From: an uncultured Succinivibrionaceae bacterium
GTDB taxonomy: Bacteria > Pseudomonadota > Gammaproteobacteria > Enterobacterales > Succinivibrionaceae
DNA: 34,294 nt
NCBI GenBank assembly: GCA_944389865.1
Contig: CALXNX010000025.1
Coordinates: forward strand, 1-34,294
Direction: 5' to 3'
The notes beneath the pieces are model-generated. The model was not told where the DNA came from. It saw only the letters and a list, made by a program, of their open reading frames with translations, and did no database searches. Position 1 is the first letter of the stretch. Every line of letters starts with the position of its first letter. This document shows, one piece after another, positions 20,987 through 29,040 of the stretch. The position numbers were made by a program, and so were the translations under genes.

Positions 20987-22611
20987 TGTATACCAGCTGC
21001 GCCAATGTGCTGGAGATTTTAGCCCTGCTGAAGGCCCACGGAATTCAGGATGCGGTTTTATGCCCCGGCTCACGCAATATTCCCTTAAACGCGGGCTTTG
21101 CTCTGATCAGGGAAATCAAGTGTCACTGCGCCGTAGATGAAAGATCTGCAGGCTTCATGGCCCTGGGGATGTGCGCCGCCCTGCGCCGGCCTGTCGCCGT
21201 AGTGGTGACCTCGGGATCAGCGCTTTTAAATCTGCATCCTGCTGTGGCCGAGGCGCATTATCGGGAGCTGCCGCTCCTGGTGATTGCCGCCGACCGGCCT
21301 GCTGCTTGGATCGGGCAGATGGACGGCCAAACCCTGCCCCAGGAGCAGGTCTTTCACGGGCTGGTCAAATTTGCCGGCACGGCGGCGGAGATCAGCCGGC
21401 CGCTGGATCAATGGCACTGCAGTCGCGTCATTAACGAGGCCCTGCTGAAGCTTGCCGCCGCGCCCTGCGGTCCGGTGCTCCTGAACGTGCCGATAAGCGA
21501 TCCCTTCTTTGACTTCAGCACCGCCGCGCTGCCTGACGTAAGAACCATCTCCCGCCTGACCTCAGCTGATTTGCCGGATTACCTTGCCCAGTTTAAGCGC
21601 CCGCTCATGGTGATCGGGCAGTATGAAGGCCCGACGCCGGATAAGGCCCTGCTTGATGCCTTGACTCAGAGATTTACCGTCAGCGCCGAGCCGCTCTCCA
21701 ACTGCCCGCATCCGCAGATCCTGCAGAGCGCGGAAGCCGTGTTCGCCGCAGCCGCGGCAAAGCAGGATCCGGCTTTGGCCCCCGATCTTGTCATCACCCT
21801 GGGCGGACATATCCTCTCCAAATCCTTAAAGAAGTATGTAAGAGCGCTGGAGCAGTGCGCACATCTGGATATCTGTGCCGGAGGAGAGATCCGCGATGTA
21901 TTCTGCCGGCAAAGTGCGGTGATGCAGGCGGAATTTATCCCGGCGCTGCAGACCTTAGCCGGCATTGAGGGTACGCAGCCGAAGCTGCGCGATCGGCTGC
22001 GATTAAAGAGCGATCTTAATCAAGCTGATCTGCCCTGGTCGGCGCTGGAGCTCATCCGGCGCATGGTGAATTCCTTCAAGGAGCCTTTAAGCCTGCATTT
22101 GGGCAACAGTTCCACCGTGCGCTATGCCTCCTATTACCGCATGCCCGATTTCATCCGCGTCTTTGGTAATCGCGGCGTCAACGGCATTGAGGGCTCGCTG
22201 TCGGCCGCCGTCGGCGCGGCGCTGGCCCGGCCGGAGGAGCTGCAGCTGTGCCTCATTGGTGATCTGTCTTTTTTCTATGACTTAAATGCGCTGTGGTCGC
22301 ACGGGCAGCTTAAAAATCTGCGCGTGGTGCTCTTCAACAATCACGGGGGATCGATCTTCAAGTCCCTGCCGGGTTTAGAATTGCCGGCACCGGCCGCTCC
22401 CTTTGTGATCGCGCCGCATCAGGCCGCGGCCCTGCCCTGGGCGCAGTCCTGCGGCTTTGCGTGCGTTAAGATCACGAACCTCAATGAATTTGAGGCAGCC
22501 TGGCCGGACTTTATGCAGCCGTCCTCATGCGCTGAATTAATGGAAATAATTACCGACAGCACCGCGGACATGGCGGCCCTCACGCGCTTAAAGCAGGAAT
22601 TTAAAATTTAA
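20986..22611 (+). CDS. menD: SEPHCHC synthase MenD (thiamine-diphosphate enzyme)
   Basis: MenD joins isochorismate with the succinyl-semialdehyde unit from 2-oxoglutarate, using thiamine diphosphate and Mg. From the ATG in TAATG that overlaps the menF stop, the protein has 541 residues. The AAAGGAG at 20971-20977 fixes this start; the frame is open further upstream, but that part lies within men[11 protein letters not shown] (26-35) is the family mark, and Glu52 in DERSAGF is the expected cofactor-activating glutamate. The diphosphate region reads [19 protein letters not shown], then [16 protein letters not shown] and FNNHGGSIF. In E. coli menH follows menD, but here menB does. Confidence 0.95.
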   Translation: MYTSCANVLEILALLKAHGIQDAVLCPGSRNIPLNAGFALIREIKCHCAVDERSAGFMALGMCAALRRPVAVVVTSGSALLNLHPAVAEAHYRELPLLVIAADRPAAWIGQMDGQTLPQEQVFHGLVKFAGTAAEISRPLDQWHCSRVINEALLKLAAAPCGPVLLNVPISDPFFDFSTAALPDVRTISRLTSADLPDYLAQFKRPLMVIGQYEGPTPDKALLDALTQRFTVSAEPLSNCPHPQILQSAEAVFAAAAAKQDPALAPDLVITLGGHILSKSLKKYVRALEQCAHLDICAGGEIRDVFCRQSAVMQAEFIPALQTLAGIEGTQPKLRDRLRLKSDLNQADLPWSALELIRRMVNSFKEPLSLHLGNSSTVRYASYYRMPDFIRVFGNRGVNGIEGSLSAAVGAALARPEELQLCLIGDLSFFYDLNALWSHGQLKNLRVVLFNNHGGSIFKSLPGLELPAPAAPFVIAPHQAAALPWAQSCGFACVKITNLNEFEAAWPDFMQPSSCAELMEIITDSTADMAALTRLKQEFKI

Positions 22612-22636
22612 GTTTTTGTTATACAGGGGTTTAATC

Positions 22637-23452
22637 ATGCGTACTTGGGAAACATTAAAGGATTATCAGGAAATATTATTTGATTTCTGCAGCGGCATCG
22701 CCCGCATCACCATCAACCGCCCGCGCTGGCGCAATGCCTTTACGCCGCTGACCGTGCAGGAAATGATCGATGCCCTGCACATCTGCCGTGAGAACGGCCG
22801 GATCCGCGTGATCTTTATCACCGGTGCCGGCGACAAGGCCTTCTGCGCAGGCGGCGATATGCATGTCAAAGGCCGCGGCGGCTATGTGGATGAAAACGGC
22901 GTGCCGCGCCTTAACATCCTCGATGTCCAGAAGATGATCCGCTCGCTGCCCAAGCCGGTGATCGCTCTGGTTAACGGCTATGCCATCGGCGGGGGCCAGG
23001 TGCTGCAGCTGATGTGCGATCTCTCCATTGCCTCGGACAATGCGATCTTCGGGCAGACCGGCCCTAAGGTCGGCTCCTTTGATGCCGGCTTCGGCGCATC
23101 CTATTTAGCCCGCGTGGTGGGGCAGAAGAAAGCCCGCGAGATCTGGTTTCTGTGCCGCCAGTACAGCGCGCAGGAGGCGCTGCAGATGGGTCTTATCAAC
23201 ACCGTAGTTCCCTGCAGCGAGCTGGAGAATGAAGGCGTGAAGTGGGCGGAGATCATGATGCAGCACAGCCCGCTGGCCCTGCGCATGATTAAGGCCGGCC
23301 TCAATGCGGAATTAGACGGTCAGTCCGGCATACAGGAGCTGGCAGGCGACGCCACCATGCTCTACTACATGACCGATGAAGCGCAGGAAGGCGGCAAGGC
23401 CTTTTTAGAAAAACGCCGGCCGCAGTTTAACGCCGCGCCGCGCTGCCCTTAA
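22637..23452 (+). CDS. menB: 1,4-dihydroxy-2-naphthoyl-CoA synthase
   Basis: MenB closes the second ring of naphthoquinone by a Dieckmann-type condensation of o-succinylbenzoyl-CoA. The 271-residue crotonase-family protein has [58 protein letters not shown] and [13 protein letters not shown], all hallmark MenB segments. The ATG at 22637 has AGGGG at 22625-22629; a longer TTG start at 22616 would put the site inside the gene and is less likely. The N-terminus ([16 protein letters not shown]) and [18 protein letters not shown] look closer to the Bacteroidetes MenB that I remember than to the E. coli one. It is 25 bases after menD and 11 before menC. Confidence 0.96.
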   Translation: MRTWETLKDYQEILFDFCSGIARITINRPRWRNAFTPLTVQEMIDALHICRENGRIRVIFITGAGDKAFCAGGDMHVKGRGGYVDENGVPRLNILDVQKMIRSLPKPVIALVNGYAIGGGQVLQLMCDLSIASDNAIFGQTGPKVGSFDAGFGASYLARVVGQKKAREIWFLCRQYSAQEALQMGLINTVVPCSELENEGVKWAEIMMQHSPLALRMIKAGLNAELDGQSGIQELAGDATMLYYMTDEAQEGGKAFLEKRRPQFNAAPRCP

Positions 23453-23463
23453 GGAGGTGCCGG

Positions 23464-24642
23464 ATGCCGCTGCACTTTAAGCTCTATCGGCGCACCCTGC
23501 ACTTTAAATTCGCCGCAGGGACTTCACGCGGCTGGTACCGCACCCGCGACTGCGCCTTTATTACTCTTGAGGACGAAGATCAGCGCATCCGCGGCATCGG
23601 CGAGTGCGCGCCCCTGCCCGGACTGTCGCCTGAGCTTGACGGCCGCGATTTCAAGGCTTTTTATCAGGAGCTGGAATCCTTGACTGCAGATCTCAATCAA
23701 AGGTTCTGCAGCAAAGCTGATCTGGAAGATGATGTGCGCGCAGCGTGCAGACGCCTGACTGAGCTGCCTGATGCCTTAGCCCCGTTGCGGATCATTGAGG
23801 AGCTCATGCCCCAGGTGAGCCTCAGCCTGCCCTCCGTACGCTTTGCTCTGGAGAGCGCGTATTTAGAGGCTCTTGCCGGACCTGCGCCTTTTAATACGCC
23901 CTTTGCCCGTGAGGAGGCCTGCATTCCCATTAACGGACTGATTTGGATGGGCAGTGAAGCTGAAATGCGCCGGCGCCTGGAGCAGAAGCTGGCGCAGGGC
24001 TTTAAGTGCATTAAGTTTAAAATCGGGGCGCTGGATTTTGCCCAAGAGCTCAAGCTCATCGCCGCCGCGCGCGCTGTTGACAGCTCCTTAATTCTGCGCG
24101 CAGATGCCAATGGCGCCTTTACCCCGGAAGAGGCCCTGGAGCGCCTTGATCAGCTGGCCAAATACGATCTGCACTCTGTAGAGCAGCCCATTAAGGCCGG
24201 GCAGCCTGAAGCCATGGCCGCAGTCTGCCGCAAAAGTCCGATCCCCATTGCCCTTGATGAAGAGCTCATCGGGCATTATGCGCACTCAGACATGCAAATG
24301 CTCCTTGAGCGCATTGCGCCGCAGTATCTGGTGTTAAAGCCCACTCTGCACGGCGGGCTCGCAGGCGCGCGGCGCTGGCAGAAACTGGCCCGGCAGCACA
24401 GTATCGGCGCATGGGTAACCTCAGCTTTAGAGAGCAGCTTCGGCCTCAATGCGCTGGCGCACTTTACCGCCGCCTGCGGCTTTGAAGGCCATCAGGGTCT
24501 GGGCACCGGGCAGCTCTTTACAGACAATTTAGAGCCCTCGCCGCTGCAGCTTGACGGCGAGCTGCTGCATTATCACCCTGAAGGAAGACGCATAAGCAGC
24601 ACCGCGCTGCACGCCTGGCTTACAGGCAGGGAGAGCGCATGA
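23464..24642 (+). CDS. menC: o-Succinylbenzoate synthase
   Basis: MenC is an enolase-superfamily enzyme that dehydrates SHCHC to o-succinylbenzoate. The catalytic set is complete: the KxK pair Lys184/Lys186 in CIKFKIG, metal ligands Asp214 in RADANGAF, Glu240 in SVEQPI and Asp265 in ALDEEL, and the opposite Lys292 in LVLKPTLHGG. At 392 residues it is about 70 longer than the E. coli enzyme, with extra helical sequence around residues 65-125. AAGGAGG overlaps the menB stop and supports ATG 23464. Its stop overlaps the menE start by four bases (ATGA). Confidence 0.93.
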   Translation: MPLHFKLYRRTLHFKFAAGTSRGWYRTRDCAFITLEDEDQRIRGIGECAPLPGLSPELDGRDFKAFYQELESLTADLNQRFCSKADLEDDVRAACRRLTELPDALAPLRIIEELMPQVSLSLPSVRFALESAYLEALAGPAPFNTPFAREEACIPINGLIWMGSEAEMRRRLEQKLAQGFKCIKFKIGALDFAQELKLIAAARAVDSSLILRADANGAFTPEEALERLDQLAKYDLHSVEQPIKAGQPEAMAAVCRKSPIPIALDEELIGHYAHSDMQMLLERIAPQYLVLKPTLHGGLAGARRWQKLARQHSIGAWVTSALESSFGLNALAHFTAACGFEGHQGLGTGQLFTDNLEPSPLQLDGELLHYHPEGRRISSTALHAWLTGRESA

Positions 24643-25697
24643 CTTTCAGCCTGAACCATAATGCAGAGCCACGCGATCCCTTTGCCCGGCAGACCGCGCT
24701 TTACTGCAGGGATTTTTTAAGTCCAGCCCCAACCATCACGGTGCATACCTCAGGCTCCACCGGCGCGCCTAAGCCTATGCAGATTGAAAAGGTGAGAATG
24801 CGCGCCAGCGCCGGGATGACTTTAGACTTTTTAGACATTAAGCAGGGCGGGACCGCGCTGTTGTGCATGCCCTTAGAGCATATCGGCGGGCAGATGATGG
24901 CCGTGCGCGCCTTAGTGCGGGAGCTGCAGCTTTATACATTGACGCCGCACGCTGATCCTTTTGCAGCCGCGCAGGATCCAGCGGCCCTGCCCTGTTGTCA
25001 GCTGCCTGAGCGCTTTGATTTGGCCGCCTTTACGCCGCTGCAGGCCGCCTGCGCCTTAGACCATCCGGCAAGCCGGCACTATCTGGCCTCCTGCCGCAAT
25101 GTCATCATCGGCGGCGGTTTTGTCAGCTGTGAGCTGGCATCCAGACTCGCCGCCCTGCCGGGCAGATTCTTTCACAGCTACGGCATGACCGAGACCTTAT
25201 CGCACATTGCTTTAAAGCCCATTACGGCCGACGGCGCGCAGAGGCCTTTTTATCCGCTGCCGGGGGTCACTGTCAGCCTCTCCCCTGAGCATACGCTGCA
25301 GATCTCGGCACCGGCGCTCAATCCTGAGCTCATCGTCACTCACGATCTGGCCGATCTCACAGAGGACGGCGGCTTTATCATCCGCGGGCGGCTCGACAAC
25401 ATTCTCAATACCGGCGGGCTTAAAATAAGTCCCGAGGATTTAGAGCGCCGTTTAGCCCCCTATCTGCCAGGGGACTTTGCAGTCAGCGCCCGACCGTCAG
25501 AGCGTTTGGGCGACGAGCTGATCTTAGTCACCGAGCAGGAGGCGGGTGAGGACGTACTGAATCAGGCTTTTTCGCAGCTGCCCCGCGCCCAGCGTCCTAA
25601 AGCGGTAATAAAGATGGCTTTGCCGCGCACGGCTACGCAGAAGATCGATCGCCCCGCTCTGCGCAGCCTGCTGGCTAAAACTGGCTCTTCTATCTAA
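24639..25697 (+). CDS. menE: o-Succinylbenzoate-CoA ligase, short form
   Basis: MenE activates o-succinylbenzoate with ATP and CoA. The adenylate-forming motifs are all present: HTSGSTGAPKPM (36-47) for ATP phosphates, SYGMTETLSH, the hinge region RGRLDNILNTGGLKISPEDLE, and the acyl-adenylation lysine Lys335 in ATQKIDRP. The protein has only 352 residues, against about 450 in E. coli, and the first motif comes at residue 36 instead of well past residue 100. So most of the N-terminal subdomain is missing. There is no upstream frame to extend it, since the ATG lies in the ATGA overlap with menC. Short MenE forms are, as I recall, known in Bacteroidetes. Confidence 0.9.
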   Translation: MTFSLNHNAEPRDPFARQTALYCRDFLSPAPTITVHTSGSTGAPKPMQIEKVRMRASAGMTLDFLDIKQGGTALLCMPLEHIGGQMMAVRALVRELQLYTLTPHADPFAAAQDPAALPCCQLPERFDLAAFTPLQAACALDHPASRHYLASCRNVIIGGGFVSCELASRLAALPGRFFHSYGMTETLSHIALKPITADGAQRPFYPLPGVTVSLSPEHTLQISAPALNPELIVTHDLADLTEDGGFIIRGRLDNILNTGGLKISPEDLERRLAPYLPGDFAVSARPSERLGDELILVTEQEAGEDVLNQAFSQLPRAQRPKAVIKMALPRTATQKIDRPALRSLLAKTGSSI

Positions 25698-25903
25698 AGC
25701 CGGCTGTCAGCTGACCGCGGTTTACAGGCGGCAAAGGCGCCCAAACAGCAGCCGCAGACGCCTGTCTCTCCGGCGGGCAGACAGCTCTTCTATTCAGCAT
25801 TCGGCGGGTTCAGCGCCCCCCGACATCCTTGAGTTTTTCAAGCTGTTGAGTAAAAAATTTGTTGAAAATGGCCTTGTATCGGGCAAGTAAGCTTCAAATC
25901 CTC

Positions 25904-25926
25904 ACTCAACAAAAAGTTTGTTGAGT
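25904..25926. repeat. Perfect palindrome, candidate operator
   Basis: ACTCAACAAA (25904-25913) and TTTGTTGAGT (25917-25926) are exact reverse complements around a three-base spacer AAG. Size and symmetry fit the binding site of a dimeric repressor. The regulator is unknown and no regulator gene lies in the window. Confidence 0.65.
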
Positions 25927-26013
25927 AAAAATCAGGTGAATTTTATAAAATACCAAAATATCAATATATTAATTTTTAATATGGAGATTAATTTTGTTGA
26001 GCTTTAAAAAAGT

Positions 26014-26027
26014 TTGATTTTGATCAA
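26014..26027. promoter_or_regulatory. Perfect FNR box upstream of ridA
   Basis: TTGATTTTGATCAA matches the FNR consensus TTGAT-N4-ATCAA at every fixed position. Its centre (26020.5) is 41.5 bases before the start expected from the -10 at 26050-26055, the class II activator position. It shares bases with one TCAACAA copy (26024-26030). Confidence 0.6.
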
Positions 26028-26049
26028 CAAAAATTTTATTTAAGGCGGC

Positions 26050-26055
26050 TAAAAT
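26050..26055 (+). promoter_or_regulatory. -10 element of the ridA operon promoter
   Basis: TAAAAT has no useful -35 at the right distance (26027-26032 reads ACAAAA), which fits an activator-dependent promoter. Transcription would start near 26062, and a TTGTTGA copy at 26071-26077 would lie just downstream of the start. Confidence 0.5.
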
Positions 26056-26114
26056 TCCATCATCAAATTTTTGTTGATTAATTTCCACAGTTCTAACTTT
26101 TTGAGGTCTCTATA

Positions 26115-26492
26115 ATGAAAGAAGTCATCAGCTCCGCTCAGGCGCCCGCCGCTATCGGTCCGTATTCTGCCGGCATCTTAACCGACAGCTTAGTCTTTAT
26201 TTCCGGCCAGCTCCCGGTAAACCCGCAGGACGGCTCCATCCCCGAGGGCATTGAAGCGCAGACCGCGCAGTCCATTGCCAATATCAAAGCTCTGCTCAAG
26301 GAACAGGGACTTGATTTGAGCAGCGTGGTCAAAACCACCGTCTTCCTGCAGGATATCGCCCACTTCAGCGCCATGAATGAGATTTACGGCCGCGAATTTG
26401 CGGCCCCCTATCCTACCCGCTCTGCTTTCCAGGTTGCAGCGCTGCCCAAGGGCGCTTTAGTGGAAATTGAGTGCATTGCCGTTCGCAAATGA
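26115..26492 (+). CDS. ridA: RidA family reactive enamine/imine deaminase
   Basis: RidA proteins hydrolyse reactive enamine or imine intermediates, such as 2-aminoacrylate formed by PLP enzymes, to ketoacids and ammonia. This 125-residue copy has the usual length and the signature YPTRSAFQVAALPKGALVEIE, with the key arginine at Arg102. AIGPYSAGI, VFISGQLPVNPQ and DLSSVVKTTVFLQD are also typical. It is first in an operon with a TIM-barrel protein and a transporter (9 and 31 base gaps). Thus it may be a dedicated deaminase or detoxifier of that pathway, not the housekeeping RidA. The start ATG is the only one consistent with the family N-terminus. Confidence 0.93.
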   Translation: MKEVISSAQAPAAIGPYSAGILTDSLVFISGQLPVNPQDGSIPEGIEAQTAQSIANIKALLKEQGLDLSSVVKTTVFLQDIAHFSAMNEIYGREFAAPYPTRSAFQVAALPKGALVEIECIAVRK

Positions 26493-26501
26493 GGTCGCAT
26501 C

Positions 26502-27497
26502 ATGAAAATCGGTTTAGAAACAGAGTCATATCATATCTTTTTCCAAAATCGCAGGATGAACATCTTTGATTTCATCGAGCGCACCGCACAGTTAGGCTGC
26601 GACGGCGTTGAGATCAATATCATCAATGATCTGAATCTGCATCCGGAGTTCGGCACGCTGGAAAGCGCGGAGCCGCATTACCTCAAGGCTGTAAGAAAGG
26701 CCATTGAAGATCGCAATTTATACTGCGAAATCGATACCCGCTTTACCTCGCTTAAGGACATCAAAAAGGCCGTCTATATCGCCAACTATTTAGGCGCCGA
26801 TGTCATCCGCACCTATATGTTCCGCCTCGGTACCTACGATGTGTCCAAGCTGCCCGAACAGATTGAAAACTTAAAGCAGGCCGTGCCGATCCTAAAGCAG
26901 AACCGCATCAAGCTGGCAGTTGAAAATCATGAGGAGGAGACGGCGGACGAGCTGATTTCCGTGGTTGAGGCGGTGGACTCCCCCTGGGTGGGCGTGCACC
27001 TTGATATCGGCAACGGCATGATGGTCTGGGAAGATCCAATCACCACCTGCAGAAAGCTCGCCCCCTACACTTACTGTACCCACTTCAAAGATCATTCTGT
27101 TGTGATGCATCAGGATACCCCCGTAGTCTGCGGCGTGCCCTTAACTGAAGGATCCATTGATCTTGAAGAGTGCTTTAAAATCATTGTTGAACAGTCCCAG
27201 GTAACCAGAGTCAATCTTGAGAGCTGCCACCCCTACTGCTCCGGCTTCAAGCGCCCTGAAGGCACCGGCGGCTGGAAGCAGGGCTTTACCGGACCTTTTG
27301 CGATCAAAGAACCGCCCTTTGATCCGGCCAAAGTGCTGCCGCTTGATTACTACTACCCCTCCAGGATCTCCGCTGAACTGCTCGAGGAGATGCTGGTGCG
27401 CCAGGATGAGGGCGTGAAGAAATCCATTGTTGAGATGCACCGGCTGCGCGACAAATTTGCCAAGCCGCTTGATACTCTGGATCAAAGCGTGCTTTAA
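26502..27497 (+). CDS. Xylose isomerase-like TIM-barrel protein (sugar isomerase/epimerase family)
   Basis: The 331-residue protein belongs to the AP endonuclease 2/xylose isomerase-like barrel group, which contains sugar and inositol epimerases, isomerases and dehydratases. The expected divalent-metal ligands are visible at strand ends: Glu141 in LAVENHEEE, Asp168 in GVHLDIGNG, His194 in CTHFKDH and Glu240 in NLESCHPY. The N-terminal LGCDGVEINI is typical of strand 2. The C-terminal 80 residues (after about 250) form a helical extension with a Gly/Pro-rich loop (KRPEGTGGWKQGF). It sits between ridA and a YihN/YqcE-like transporter, which suggests processing of an imported sugar-like compound. 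The exact reaction cannot be read from sequence. Confidence 0.85.
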   Translation: MKIGLETESYHIFFQNRRMNIFDFIERTAQLGCDGVEINIINDLNLHPEFGTLESAEPHYLKAVRKAIEDRNLYCEIDTRFTSLKDIKKAVYIANYLGADVIRTYMFRLGTYDVSKLPEQIENLKQAVPILKQNRIKLAVENHEEETADELISVVEAVDSPWVGVHLDIGNGMMVWEDPITTCRKLAPYTYCTHFKDHSVVMHQDTPVVCGVPLTEGSIDLEECFKIIVEQSQVTRVNLESCHPYCSGFKRPEGTGGWKQGFTGPFAIKEPPFDPAKVLPLDYYYPSRISAELLEEMLVRQDEGVKKSIVEMHRLRDKFAKPLDTLDQSVL

Positions 27498-27528
27498 GCT
27501 GCATGATTTACTGACTTGAGGATTTTCA

Positions 27529-28773
27529 ATGAATAAATGGATCCGTCTTTGCCTGCTGATTTTAGGTGCAGGCACTATTTACAAGCTCTCTTCCATGAAG
27601 GACGTGTTCTACGTCCCGATGGTTGAGGACTGGGGGCTTTCCAATACCCAAATCGGCTTCGGTTTTACCGTCTATGCCATGGTACAGACCATCGGTCTGT
27701 TTACCGCGCTCTACATTGCCGACCGCTTCTCTAAAAAGCTGCTCCTGCCTATCGGCATGATCGGCGTCGGTCTGTGCGGCGCCTATTTAACCACCCTGCC
27801 GGGCTACGTCGGCTACTTAATTGCCTTCGGCGGCATGGCCTTCTTTGGTGAAGTGGTGTACTGGCCTGCACTGCTTAAAGCCGTACGCCTGCTGGGCACC
27901 CAGGAGGAGCAGGGACGCATGTTCGGCTTCCTTGAGGCCGGTCGCGGCGTGGTGGACGTAATTATCGCCTCCGGCGCGCTGTTTGTGTTCGTGCAGTTTG
28001 GTGAAGGCAAGGCCGGCATGCAGGCAGGTCTTATCTACTACACCATCGTCACCATCGGCATCGGCGTCATCACTTACTTCATCCTGGACAACAAGGATCA
28101 GATTAAGTCTGACGAAAATGCCGGCGCGGACGAAAAGGTGTTCGCCGGCATCAAGCACGTGCTGGCCTCGATCAACCTGTGGCTGGCTGCCTTCTGCATC
28201 TTCTTTGTCTATTCTGCCTACTGCGGACTGACCTACTTCATTCCGTTCTTAAAGGACATCTATGCCCTGCCGGTGGCCTTAGTCGGCGCCTACGGCATCA
28301 TCAATCAGTACGGTCTGAAGATGGTCGGCGGTCCGGTCGGCGGTCTGCTGGCTGACAAAGTGGCCAAGTCCCCCTTAGTGTACTTAAAGTGGACCTTCCT
28401 GGTAGCCTGCATTGCCATGCTGCTCTTCATTCAGCTGCCGCATGAGAACTTAGGCAACGTCTATTTAGGCATGGCCGCCACCTTAGGCTTCGGCGCCATC
28501 ATCTTCTCGCAGAGAGCCATCTTCTTTGCCCCGATGGATGAAATCGGCACGCCGCGCGAGTTTGCCGGCTCCGCCATGACTGTAGGCTGCATCGTAGGCT
28601 ATATGCCCTCCATGTTTGCCTATGCACTCTACGGCTCCTTCCTTGACAATTATGAAGGCATTGAAGGCTACAACTATGTGTTCTACTGCATGGCCGCCTT
28701 CCTGTTCTTAGGCTTTATCTGCGCCACGGTATTAAATCGCAGAATCAAGCAGATGAAGGCCGCTCAGGCTTAA
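27529..28773 (+). CDS. MFS transporter, YihN/YqcE-like
   Basis: A 414-residue major facilitator with about 12 hydrophobic segments. It begins with the N-terminal stretch KLSSMKDVFYVPMVEDWGLS that, as I recall, is typical of the E. coli YihN and YqcE group. The MFS loop 2-3 motif appears as ADRFSKKLLLPIG, and a related copy GGLLADKVAKSPL lies at the start of the second half. A charged cytoplasmic loop (NKDQIKSDENAGADEKVFAG) divides the halves. TGAGGAT at 27517-27523 supports the ATG. It is the last gene of the ridA operon, ended by a strong terminator. Its substrate is probably a sugar or sugar derivative related to the barrel enzyme. Confidence 0.88.
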   Translation: MNKWIRLCLLILGAGTIYKLSSMKDVFYVPMVEDWGLSNTQIGFGFTVYAMVQTIGLFTALYIADRFSKKLLLPIGMIGVGLCGAYLTTLPGYVGYLIAFGGMAFFGEVVYWPALLKAVRLLGTQEEQGRMFGFLEAGRGVVDVIIASGALFVFVQFGEGKAGMQAGLIYYTIVTIGIGVITYFILDNKDQIKSDENAGADEKVFAGIKHVLASINLWLAAFCIFFVYSAYCGLTYFIPFLKDIYALPVALVGAYGIINQYGLKMVGGPVGGLLADKVAKSPLVYLKWTFLVACIAMLLFIQLPHENLGNVYLGMAATLGFGAIIFSQRAIFFAPMDEIGTPREFAGSAMTVGCIVGYMPSMFAYALYGSFLDNYEGIEGYNYVFYCMAAFLFLGFICATVLNRRIKQMKAAQA

Positions 28774-28798
28774 ACGCTCTCAAAATTGTGTCCTCGCG

Positions 28799-28829
28799 AG
28801 GCAGGCTTGAAGCCTGCCTTTCTTTTTTA
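28799..28829 (+). terminator. Intrinsic terminator of the ridA operon
   Basis: An 8-bp stem AGGCAGGC (28799-28806) with GCCTGCCT (28812-28819), loop TTGAA, followed by TTTCTTTTTT. It is clear and strong. Confidence 0.9.
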
Positions 28830-28967
28830 CGGCGGACAGAGTACCGTCATTTAAGCGCCCAAATTGGGTTCAGGTCCGATTATGCGGGCAGACAGCGCAC
28901 AGAGCGCCGGCCCGGTATGCAGCGATGTCAGCGGTGAAATAAAAACAGGGGGATAATAAACAGATCA

Positions 28968-29037
28968 CAGCCCGCAGGATTTACTCCAGCGGGCTGCGTT
29001 TTATGGCTTTATGCTGTACAGCATTTTGCTGTACAGC
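28968..29037 (-). terminator. Hairpin cluster at the end of the rimP-rbfA operon
   Basis: Two structures lie between the converging operons, right after the rbfA stop. The self-palindrome GCTGTACAGC occurs twice, at 29013-29022 and 29028-29037, and folds into a 10-bp hairpin with loop ATTTT. Next, CAGCCCGC (28968-28975) pairs with GCGGGCTG (28989-28996). On the minus strand this second hairpin leads into TGATCTGTTTATTA, only a loose T run, so termination may be shared or bidirectional. Confidence 0.5.
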
Positions 29038-29040
29038 GGT

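Larger units (their letters stand above)
25698..26114 (+). promoter_or_regulatory. 417-bp control region before ridA with TTGTTGA repeats
   Basis: The first 140 bases are GC-rich with short inverted repeats (for example CTGTCT/AGACAG near 25765-25790) and no clear menE terminator. From about 25840 the region turns very AT-rich. It carries six exact copies of TTGTTGA or its complement, at 25859-25865, 25906-25912, 25918-25924, 25994-26000, 26024-26030 and 26071-26077, plus a near copy at 25844-25849. The second and third form a palindrome with 10-bp arms. A 13-bp direct repeat, TGTTGAGTAAAAA, occurs at 25844-25856 and 25919-25931. No gene is seen. Confidence 0.6.

Noticed and set aside
22616-22636. 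Seven-codon upstream extension of menB
   Set aside because: The AGGGG site would lie within the gene; ATG 22637 is correctly spaced.
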